The notes under the pieces were generated by a model. That model had not been told where the DNA came from, made no database searches, and was given only the letters and a program-made list of their open reading frames with translations. A stretch of DNA of 64,000 bases from Alphaproteobacteria bacterium (GTDB taxonomy: Bacteria > Pseudomonadota > Alphaproteobacteria > RF32 > CAG-239): contig JAFUBQ010000005.1 of NCBI GenBank assembly GCA_017460085.1, positions 1 to 64,000 on the forward strand, written 5' to 3'. This document shows, in pieces, positions 53,216-60,850 of this stretch (position 1 is its first letter; every line of letters starts with the position of its first letter). A program made the translations under genes and the position numbers.

Positions 53216-53232
53216 AAATTTGCATGTTTTTT

Positions 53233-54894
53233 TTATTTATTTTCTTCAAAATAAAACACATTCAGCATTGTTACGGGTTTAATATCAGTGGCATGGAAAA
53301 CACGGCGGCGAATTTGCCCGCGGATATAATCTTCAAGCGAATTTTTTTGCGTATTATCAAGCAGGCGTTTTTCAATCAGCGGGCGAACTTCAGCCAAAAT
53401 TGTCTCCGTTAATTTTTGCCACTCGTCTTTTTCCAAAATATCAACCGATGTAATTTGTAAATCAAGCAGTTCCGTATCTTTAATGACCGCGCTGATATAC
53501 ATTGAGCAATTATAAGCAATGCGCCGTCGGTTGCGGATAACATCAGCACCAAGCGAAACCGGCCGGTTTCTATCCCAACCTAAAATATCGGTTGCAACCT
53601 GCTCAATACATTCAATATGATTATTTTTTAATAAACACATATCGCCGTTACGCGCCGAAAAAACTTCATTAATACCGCAAGCCAAAGCAAAGCGCTTATG
53701 CTCACGAATAAAGCTTTTTTCACCATGCACAGGAAGCACAATCTGCGGTTTTAATAAGTTATACATTTTTTTCAAATCACCACGGCAAGCGTGTCCGGAA
53801 GTATGAACCAATTCGGTTTCATCGGTAATAATTGTTGCGCCCTGATTTGCCATTTTTTCTTGCATACGCTCAATTTTATCTTCATTTCCCGGAATTACTT
53901 TGGAAGAAAAAATAACTGTATCCGATTTATCAATTTTAATATATTTACTTTCGCCGTTTGCAATAAAACTTAATGCACTATGATGATTAGCCTGTGAACC
54001 GGTGCAAATATACAGCGCATTTTCCGGTGCAATGTCTTTTGCTTCTTCAATAGTGAAAACTTGTGGTAAATCAGCTAAATATCCGCATTCTTTCGCTACT
54101 TTCAAATTAGTAACCAATGTTCTTCCCACAACAATCGGCGTGCGATTTGCCGCTTGTGCCGCTAAAATTAAACTTTTCAAGCGCATTAAATTAGAAGCAA
54201 AACAAGTGACGATGATTCCGCCTTCAATTTGCGGAATAAGTTCTATTAAATGTTGGCGAACTTCTGCTTCCGACGGAGATTTTTTATCAATCATCACATT
54301 GGTGGAATCACAAACCAGCATGGAAACACCTTCTTTGGCAAATTGGCGCAAAGCCTTAAAATTTGTCGGTATCATTGCCAGCGCTTCATCATCAAAACGC
54401 CAATCGGTAGCGTGCAAAATGTTGCCATATTTACTGCGAATGGCTAAAACGCAGGTTTGCGGCACCGTATGCGCAATATCAATAAATTCCACACTAAAAT
54501 TTTCAAACTTTATGGTGCGGTTTTGATTAACCGGAACCAACGGCACAATATCGGCCATTTTAAATTCTTCCAAACGTTCTTTAATTAGGCCTAAAGAAAA
54601 ATCCATACCATAAACCGGACATTGCAGCGACGGCCAAATTTGTGCAATAGCGCCCATATGGTCCTCATGACCATGGGTAATAAACAAACCGACAATATCA
54701 TCTTTGTAGTTTTCTAAAAATTCCGGCGAAGCATACGCCAATTCCATCCCCGGAAAATTATCCATCAAAAAGCCGTATCCGGCATCAACCACTATAATTT
54801 TACCGTCTATGGCATACATATACATATTCATGCCAATATCATCAGCGCCGCCGAGCGGCATAAAATAGATTCCTTCTTTATTAAAATCACTCAT
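53233..54894 (-). CDS. rnj: Ribonuclease J
   Basis: A 553-residue metallo-beta-lactamase/beta-CASP RNase with endo- and 5'-exonuclease activity on mRNA and rRNA. Zinc motif FITHGHEDHMGAI, DSTNVMIDKKSPSE, beta-CASP TSGHACRGDL region and PVHGEKSFIREH. Length is typical. It overlaps birA by one base, and the nuoN-birA-rnj order is conserved in alphaproteobacteria. Confidence 0.95.
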   Translation of the reverse strand: MSDFNKEGIYFMPLGGADDIGMNMYMYAIDGKIIVVDAGYGFLMDNFPGMELAYASPEFLENYKDDIVGLFITHGHEDHMGAIAQIWPSLQCPVYGMDFSLGLIKERLEEFKMADIVPLVPVNQNRTIKFENFSVEFIDIAHTVPQTCVLAIRSKYGNILHATDWRFDDEALAMIPTNFKALRQFAKEGVSMLVCDSTNVMIDKKSPSEAEVRQHLIELIPQIEGGIIVTCFASNLMRLKSLILAAQAANRTPIVVGRTLVTNLKVAKECGYLADLPQVFTIEEAKDIAPENALYICTGSQANHHSALSFIANGESKYIKIDKSDTVIFSSKVIPGNEDKIERMQEKMANQGATIITDETELVHTSGHACRGDLKKMYNLLKPQIVLPVHGEKSFIREHKRFALACGINEVFSARNGDMCLLKNNHIECIEQVATDILGWDRNRPVSLGADVIRNRRRIAYNCSMYISAVIKDTELLDLQITSVDILEKDEWQKLTETILAEVRPLIEKRLLDNTQKNSLEDYIRGQIRRRVFHATDIKPVTMLNVFYFEENK

Positions 54895-55622
54895 TAATTT
54901 TCCTCTGTATAAAACACGTCGCCGGCTCTAATATGGCAAACACCTTGTTCATTTTCCAGCAATAAACAGCCGTTGGCATCAATACCCTGAAACATTCCGC
55001 ATATTTCCACATTATTTTGGCGCACAAGCAACTTTTTACCAATACCTTTAGCAAATTTAAGCCAACTTGCAACCAATTTTTCATTATTACCGCAATGTTG
55101 CCATAAATTTTTATTAGCATTGAATTTACTTATGAAGCACTTTAGCAAATTTTCCGGACTAATTGTAATATTTTCGTGCTGCAAAGACGTTGTTTTATAT
55201 ATGATGTCTATTGCTTGCGGATAATTTATTATATTAACGCCGATACCAATAATTATATAATCATTCGGTCCTTTTTCTAAAAGCATGCCGCTGACTTTTG
55301 CTTCGTTAATCAGCACGTCATTGGGCCACTTAATCTGCACCAAATTTTGTGGATTAAGCTCTTTTATGATTTGGCATAAACTTAAACCGCACAATATAAC
55401 TAATCCGCTTAAATCTGCCATATCAATTTCCAGTGCGCACGAAAAAAATAAGTTACCGCGCAAACTTTGCCAACGCCGTCCCAACCTTCCGCGCCCTTCT
55501 GTTTGGTTTTTAGCCCAAACCACGATTTTTTGCTTTGGCTCGGAACAATAATCTTTAATAACATCATTGGTGCTGGTTACTTCGTCATAGCAATAAATTT
55601 TCCATTCCTCGTATTCAGCCAT
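54894..55622 (-). CDS. birA: Biotin-[acetyl-CoA-carboxylase] ligase
   Basis: A 242-residue biotin protein ligase. VTSTNDVIKDYC, EGRGRLGRRWQSL (biotin-AMP loop) and IKWPNDVLINEAKVSG are diagnostic. The DNA-binding domain of E. coli BirA is missing, as in most alphaproteobacteria, so it is a group I ligase. It overlaps nuoN-like by 8 bases and rnj by one. Confidence 0.94.
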   Translation of the reverse strand: MAEYEEWKIYCYDEVTSTNDVIKDYCSEPKQKIVVWAKNQTEGRGRLGRRWQSLRGNLFFSCALEIDMADLSGLVILCGLSLCQIIKELNPQNLVQIKWPNDVLINEAKVSGMLLEKGPNDYIIIGIGVNIINYPQAIDIIYKTTSLQHENITISPENLLKCFISKFNANKNLWQHCGNNEKLVASWLKFAKGIGKKLLVRQNNVEICGMFQGIDANGCLLLENEQGVCHIRAGDVFYTEEN

Positions 55623-57030
55623 AAAAAATCTCCGCCATCCACAAATTTCCTATCAAATAATGCGGTTGCAATGCTACAAATATCATCACCGCAACAATTG
55701 CGAATAATAATATATATATATCAAATCCGGTACGGTCAAAATTATTACGGCTATTTTCGAAGTACATTTTTTGCATAACGTTCAAATAAGAATAGCTTAA
55801 AATAAGCAGCATAAGCAAAACATAAATCAAGCTATAAAAACAATTATGTGCCGCCAATTCATTTAAAACTGCAAACAAACCTAAAGAACCGGTGAGCGGA
55901 GGTAATCCTAATAACGAAAAGAACAACAGTGTCATAATTAGTGCTGCACAAGGTTTTTTATATGCCGCGTTGGCAAATTGGTCAAACTGCAACAAATATT
56001 CTCCTTTGTTTTTAAAGCAAAACAGAGTAATACATATGCCACACAAGGCAAGCCAGCAAAAAAAACAATAAACAATTGCTGTTTGCACGGCATCCAAGGT
56101 AAAATGCTGCAAAATAATAAAATCAATACCAACAAAAAACACCAAAGTATATGCCAGCATTTGCCTAATATTTACACTTGCGCAAGCCCCTACTGCGCCC
56201 ACGAAAACAGACATAAAGCCTATAGCGCAATATAATATTTGCAAAGAACCGCTTAGGGTAGAAAGCATTAACATATCAAGCCGTATTAAACAGGCAAAAG
56301 CCACCGTTGGTACAAGCAGCAAAAAATAAATTAAAATAGGCAAGCTCATTTTTGCCGCAGTATATATCAGCCAATAATGCAAGGGAGCTGCCGCCAATAA
56401 AAACATAAAAGCTAAAACTAAAATGCAAGATGCTCCAAATGTTATAAAATCACTTTGCTTTTCATGTAACATATTTTGCACAATTTCATAATCGCCGGAA
56501 CCAGCTTGAAAATAAAGTTTTGCGGTTGCTGCAAGCAACATTATCATAAGCCATAAAGCTGATTTAGTATAAACATTTTTAAATTGCAAATTTTGCATAC
56601 TTTCTCTATATTTTTGCAACATTCTGATGTTTACCGCCATGAGTAATATAACTGCACCGGCGGTTAAAACAATATTTTTAGAAATAATCAATAAGCATCC
56701 GGCAATAGTGGCAAAAATGATGCCGCTGCAAAAATAATCACCGCTTTGTTTTATGCTGTTAAACCATTTTCGAGCTAAATATAAAATAATAAATACATTC
56801 ACAAAAAGCCAGCTCAGCAATATAGATGTTAAATGATTTGCCGCACTCAATCCTATCAACATTGGACGATTATAAAAAATAATACTGAAAGCAAAACTTA
56901 CGGCAATAATTAAGCGACAAAGTTTAAAACATTGCGGGGTATCATCGGCCGCAAACTTTTTACAAGCAAAAATTGTGCTTCCGAATAACAAAATCAGCAA
57001 AGGTAACATATATATAAAATGCTCAATCAT
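55615..57030 (-). CDS. NuoN-like complex I membrane subunit, divergent
   Basis: A 471-residue, about 13-14-span membrane protein of the Mrp-antiporter/NuoN family, identified by length, span pattern, the LLAAAPLHYW block (usual FKLAAVPFHMW) and its place before birA. In that block the essential lysine is Leu211. No acidic residue exists in the segment about 110-138, where the family's conserved Glu belongs. GPKxxA is LVPTVA. The proton path looks broken, yet the frame is intact. It is the third of a trio with the NuoM- and NuoL-like genes. Confidence 0.78.
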   Translation of the reverse strand: MIEHFIYMLPLLILLFGSTIFACKKFAADDTPQCFKLCRLIIAVSFAFSIIFYNRPMLIGLSAANHLTSILLSWLFVNVFIILYLARKWFNSIKQSGDYFCSGIIFATIAGCLLIISKNIVLTAGAVILLMAVNIRMLQKYRESMQNLQFKNVYTKSALWLMIMLLAATAKLYFQAGSGDYEIVQNMLHEKQSDFITFGASCILVLAFMFLLAAAPLHYWLIYTAAKMSLPILIYFLLLVPTVAFACLIRLDMLMLSTLSGSLQILYCAIGFMSVFVGAVGACASVNIRQMLAYTLVFFVGIDFIILQHFTLDAVQTAIVYCFFCWLALCGICITLFCFKNKGEYLLQFDQFANAAYKKPCAALIMTLLFFSLLGLPPLTGSLGLFAVLNELAAHNCFYSLIYVLLMLLILSYSYLNVMQKMYFENSRNNFDRTGFDIYILLFAIVAVMIFVALQPHYLIGNLWMAEIFYG

Positions 57031-57047
57031 GTTTTTTCACCTTTCTG

Positions 57048-58475
57048 TTAAAACTTAAACCATAGCGGATTAAAAAAGGATAAAAACAAAATAGCACCGA
57101 TGAAAGCCAAATAAGCTAAATGCAAATTTGAAATGTCGGCAATGTTTTCATTTGGACTTATATGTTTTTTCAAATCGCGCATAACATACAGCTCATAAAG
57201 CATGGATATTGTTAGCAGTGATAAAGCAAACATTACGCAAATTCCGATATTAAAGCTGAATTTAAATAAATCGGAAACAATAATAAAATTGTTCCAAAAC
57301 AGAGCTGAAACCGGCATCCCTAAAGCCATTATAACATAAAACACAAAAATTTTAGCACGTTTTGGCATATAGGCTAAAATACCGCGATAATCACAATTTT
57401 TATCTTCGCATTCTTTTTCCATTTGTAAGTCAAGTATAATCAGAATTGATGTTACCGGTAAAAATGTAAATAAGGCATAAGCAATATTCATTTGCAGTGT
57501 ATCGGCCTGTAAAATTGAAGAAAGTAAAATTTCTGCCAGCAAAAACAGCAAATAATATACCGTCATATAGGCAAATAATTTATATAAAAACTCTTTATGT
57601 GCTATACCGATTAGAACAATAAAAATCATAGTTATCAAGCAAATTATCGCCATAAAATTAATGTATGGCATCACACTTTCAGCAATAGTCAGCTGCCAAA
57701 AACGCATAAAACCATATAAACCGGTTAAAGGGACTAACATGGTTATAATATAAACAAGCGGATTTTTAATGATGGAAACAATGGAAGAAATCCAATAATG
57801 AAACGGCCAAATTGGAATGCGCGCCAACAATGCCAAACAAACTCCGCCCCACACTGCCTTAGCCGCTTTTTGCGGCATATTCATCAAGGCAATTTCGTGC
57901 AACATAATATTGCCATGATAATATTTAAAAACTAAAACAACCGCACACAGCAAGACAATAATGCCGGCAAAATTAAAGATAAAAAACATATAAAGACCTA
58001 TTTTCTTTTTTAAATCTCCAAATTGTCCGATAAGCATGAATAAAGGTAGCAAAATGGCAGCAAAAAAAGTATAAAAAGATATTATATCGTTGGCAAAAAG
58101 TAAACCGCTCACATTCCACAAAAAATACATATTCCATGCTAAAAGCGACTTATTTTCGTGCTGCTGTAATGGTAAACTTACCACTGCCGTAAGCAATGAT
58201 ATATAAATGCCGGCAAGTAATAATAAGGAAAAGGCATCTACCCCGAAAGAAAGGGTTATATTGGCACTTGTTAGCCAATCAAAATTATATACAAATTGCA
58301 TGCCTTTTTGTGATAAATCAAGTTCAGAAAAAAGGCGTAAAATCATTAATATTCCTGAGCACAGGGTTAAAATTGTAACATGTTTTGCATTGTTTGCATT
58401 TTGTCGCGAAGAAAGAACAAAAAAGCATCCGAGTAAAGGCAAAAACATCAATAATACCGGCAATCCAAATATCAT
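57048..58475 (-). CDS. NuoM-like complex I membrane subunit, divergent
   Basis: A 475-residue polytopic membrane protein. FYTFFAAILLPLFMLIG aligns with the NuoM block whose Glu (E. coli Glu144) is here Ala139; LARIPIWPFHYWI aligns with the FAVKxPxxPLHxWLPDAH block, with Arg219 for Lys234 and WLPDAH lost; TMLVPLTGLYGFMRF aligns with the ILLKTAAYGLLRF block, with Leu250 for Lys265. The fold is clear but proton-pumping residues are replaced. Its start overlaps the NuoL-like stop by 4 bases (ATGA). Confidence 0.8.
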   Translation of the reverse strand: MIFGLPVLLMFLPLLGCFFVLSSRQNANNAKHVTILTLCSGILMILRLFSELDLSQKGMQFVYNFDWLTSANITLSFGVDAFSLLLLAGIYISLLTAVVSLPLQQHENKSLLAWNMYFLWNVSGLLFANDIISFYTFFAAILLPLFMLIGQFGDLKKKIGLYMFFIFNFAGIIVLLCAVVLVFKYYHGNIMLHEIALMNMPQKAAKAVWGGVCLALLARIPIWPFHYWISSIVSIIKNPLVYIITMLVPLTGLYGFMRFWQLTIAESVMPYINFMAIICLITMIFIVLIGIAHKEFLYKLFAYMTVYYLLFLLAEILLSSILQADTLQMNIAYALFTFLPVTSILIILDLQMEKECEDKNCDYRGILAYMPKRAKIFVFYVIMALGMPVSALFWNNFIIVSDLFKFSFNIGICVMFALSLLTISMLYELYVMRDLKKHISPNENIADISNLHLAYLAFIGAILFLSFFNPLWFKF

Positions 58476-60145
58476 TTATAGCCTCCGTAACTAAAAGCCA
58501 CACAAATCAATCCGACCAAAATAAATACAATCATCAGTTGTCCCATTGTAGTGCTTTGATGCGCCCGTCTAAAGCCGACAATTGCCTTTTGTGCCAGAGT
58601 TAAAGACACCCCGATAATTATTTTTTCAACTAACAAACGATCAACCAAAATCCATAAGAATTTACCACAAAGACGCAAAGGTTTTATAAATAGAAATTTA
58701 TATATCATACCAATATAATCTCTGTTTTTATATCTGCCATAAAAAGCTATTTGTTTTGCTGCCGGCATATAGCGACATAAAAACAAAAAAGCAACCGTAA
58801 AACCTAAAACAGCTGGTGCCAAAAGTTGTTTAGGCTGCAAAACAAATGCACTTAATGAACCAAGTACAAAAAATAAGATCCAATGCATTTTAACAGAAGG
58901 CGCTTTTGCCGTAATTATGTTAGAGCGAGGTAAAAATATCATTTGCCTAATGCTCACAGTTAAAGAAATTGTATATAAAACGGCAAATGTCCATATATAG
59001 TAGCGGTTACCGCGGTTATATAGAGCTGTCAGCGTTCCAGTTATGGCAATAAAGGCTAAAAACAAAAGCACAAAAGCCATATTAAGCGCTGTTTCGTTAT
59101 TCGAATGTCGTTTAATAATTTCCGCTATTAAGTTGCACCGCCCCGTGTAATAATATATCAAATACAGCGCTTCAGCCAAAACATACATCTGCAGCAACAA
59201 AAGCGAAAATTCTTTAGACCATTCAAACCCTCTAAAACATAGCAATTCAACTAAAATTGCTCCAAACATCATCTGCCAATATATAATTTTTAGCTTAAAG
59301 TGCTTGGTGCACATACTACCCAAAAATCCGCCAAACATACTCAAAATACAAATGCTGTGCAAATATGGTGCAAAATAAACCGAACTATTCCATAAAACAT
59401 GAAATTTCATAAGCATAATCAATCCGCTGATAGGTGAAGATAAAAACCACACATTTTGCAGGCGATGCAAGCGAATATTTTGCAAACCGACTCCACCAAT
59501 ATGAAAAGCAAAAAGTCCTATTTTCATAAAAACGGCACTCAATCCGGAAATAGCAATAAAATCAAGATGATGGCCTATTTGTTTATAGCGCAAAATTTCA
59601 CGAATATCCAACGAATCAACTTTACAGTTAATGATTGCCATTACCGTAAAAATAAACATATCTGCAAAAATATTCAGCAAAATATAGCGCCGATATGCCT
59701 CCATGTCTTTAATTAAAAACAACGCCAAAATATCGATTACAAACAATGCAAACAGAAGCTGCACAAAATTATTACCGGTAATCATAACAATCAAGGCTGT
59801 CAAATTAAAGACCAAAGCTGCATTATAAGCAGAGCGCCTTTCCTCAAAGCGCAGTATAATATTTTGCCACACAGCAAACATGGTTATGGTAAAAAACGGT
59901 AAGATTAAATTATAGTTGTATGCATTGGAAATAATATCAATTTTAATGTCACCACCGGGCGAACTATTCCATACAAAAGCCAAAACACTGTCTTTACCGG
60001 CGGCAAAATCAAGTCCGAAAAAAGCGAAAATACCGCATAATAAAATAAACATCAAAAAGGAAAACAATCTATCCTTTTTGATGCCTATATTAATACTGCC
60101 TAACAGTGCAATAACAAAAAGCGTCAGAGTGATATATGCAATCAT
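58472..60145 (-). CDS. NuoL-like complex I membrane subunit, divergent
   Basis: A 557-residue polytopic protein, shorter than usual NuoL (about 600). Its place (first of the trio) and length suggest NuoL. MKIGLFAFH matches the Lys-containing half-channel block, but the following PDAMEGPTPVSALIHAATM-type signature is absent. The long C-terminal amphipathic helix and last membrane segment are suggested by the Lys-rich end (about 475-530). Identification rests more on context than on motifs. No NuoA-K genes are present upstream; a small unknown gene lies there instead. Confidence 0.65.
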   Translation of the reverse strand: MIAYITLTLFVIALLGSINIGIKKDRLFSFLMFILLCGIFAFFGLDFAAGKDSVLAFVWNSSPGGDIKIDIISNAYNYNLILPFFTITMFAVWQNIILRFEERRSAYNAALVFNLTALIVMITGNNFVQLLFALFVIDILALFLIKDMEAYRRYILLNIFADMFIFTVMAIINCKVDSLDIREILRYKQIGHHLDFIAISGLSAVFMKIGLFAFHIGGVGLQNIRLHRLQNVWFLSSPISGLIMLMKFHVLWNSSVYFAPYLHSICILSMFGGFLGSMCTKHFKLKIIYWQMMFGAILVELLCFRGFEWSKEFSLLLLQMYVLAEALYLIYYYTGRCNLIAEIIKRHSNNETALNMAFVLLFLAFIAITGTLTALYNRGNRYYIWTFAVLYTISLTVSIRQMIFLPRSNIITAKAPSVKMHWILFFVLGSLSAFVLQPKQLLAPAVLGFTVAFLFLCRYMPAAKQIAFYGRYKNRDYIGMIYKFLFIKPLRLCGKFLWILVDRLLVEKIIIGVSLTLAQKAIVGFRRAHQSTTMGQLMIVFILVGLICVAFSYGGYK

Positions 60146-60161
60146 CTGCCAACCTTGTCAT

Positions 60162-60482
60162 CTATGAAATAATTAAAGCACTGACATCTCTTACCAAACG
60201 TACCGGAACAATATATTCTCTTTCCACTTCATCATTATCGATTTCCACCACCAAAATTTCAGAAACCGATTTCAGAGGCTGTCTGGCTTCCGGATCAATA
60301 TCCTTAAACGCAACGGAGCTTTCTTGCGAACGATAAAGCAAAGCCGTTTCCCCGCCATCATATATAAAACGCGGATTTTCCGGTCCACCCAAGCGGCTGT
60401 TCATCATTAACATAATTTCGCCATTGGCATTTTGCAAAAGACTGTAGCGTCCTTTTTTCCCAATTTCATTACTAATAGCCAT
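60162..60482 (-). CDS. Unknown small protein, 106 residues
   Basis: Taking the ATG at 60482 (MAISNEIG) gives a soluble beta-rich protein with no membrane span or signal. It contains GKKGRYSLLQNANGEIMLMM, YDGGETALLYRSQES and EILVVEIDNDEVEREYIVPV. No family recognised. It lies 16 bases before the NuoL-like gene and is probably co-transcribed with the nuo-like, birA and rnj genes. An association with the membrane trio is possible but unproven. Confidence 0.6.
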   Translation of the reverse strand: MAISNEIGKKGRYSLLQNANGEIMLMMNSRLGGPENPRFIYDGGETALLYRSQESSVAFKDIDPEARQPLKSVSEILVVEIDNDEVEREYIVPVRLVRDVSALIIS

Positions 60483-60850
60483 ATTAAACCTCATTTGTTA
60501 CAATGTAAAAACTAACATTGCCTACAACATAACACATAAATATTAATAAATAAATACCTAATTTATTTTTTTTAACAAAGTTACTTGTTTTGCCATCAGG
60601 ATTAAAAATTTATAAAAGCAAGAAGGATTTTTTCGTTTTGAAAAAATCCTTCTTCATTTCACATTTCCACCGAAAATTCGGATAGCGTGTGTGATTGCAA
60701 AGCGGAATTTTTGACGACGTGTACAAAACAGTACACATATGCATAAAAGTGCGATAAAAGTGCTTAATGCAAAGCAGGATTTTTTCGACATGTACGAAGT
60801 GGTACATAAGAAAAAATCCTGCAAGCTGAAAGTGCTTTTAGCACACTTTA
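60483..60850. other. Gene-free region of hairpins
   Basis: About 370 bases with no credible gene; a 65-codon minus-strand frame here is composed of repeat sequence. The first 120 bases are plain AT-rich DNA, probably with the promoter of the 60162-60482 gene; the rest is the hairpin cluster at 60620-60840. Confidence 0.6.
60620..60840. repeat. Cluster of strong hairpins, two of them diverged copies
   Basis: Elements: a perfect 12-bp inverted repeat GAAGGATTTTTT/AAAAAATCCTTC (about 60627-60656); a 6-bp hairpin GTGTAC/GTACAC (60719-60737); a long hairpin GCAGGATTTTTTC/GAAAAAATCCTGC around an inner ATGTAC/GTACAT (about 60773-60821). The last two share flanks: minus-strand GTAC-stem, CGTCG, A-run, TCC, GCTTTGCA. 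They look like tandem degenerate copies. One or more probably terminates ppdK transcription. Confidence 0.6.

Noticed and set aside
60610..60807. 65-codon minus-strand frame after ppdK
   Set aside because: It is built from the hairpin repeats, has no ribosome site, and its translation has no protein-like pattern.
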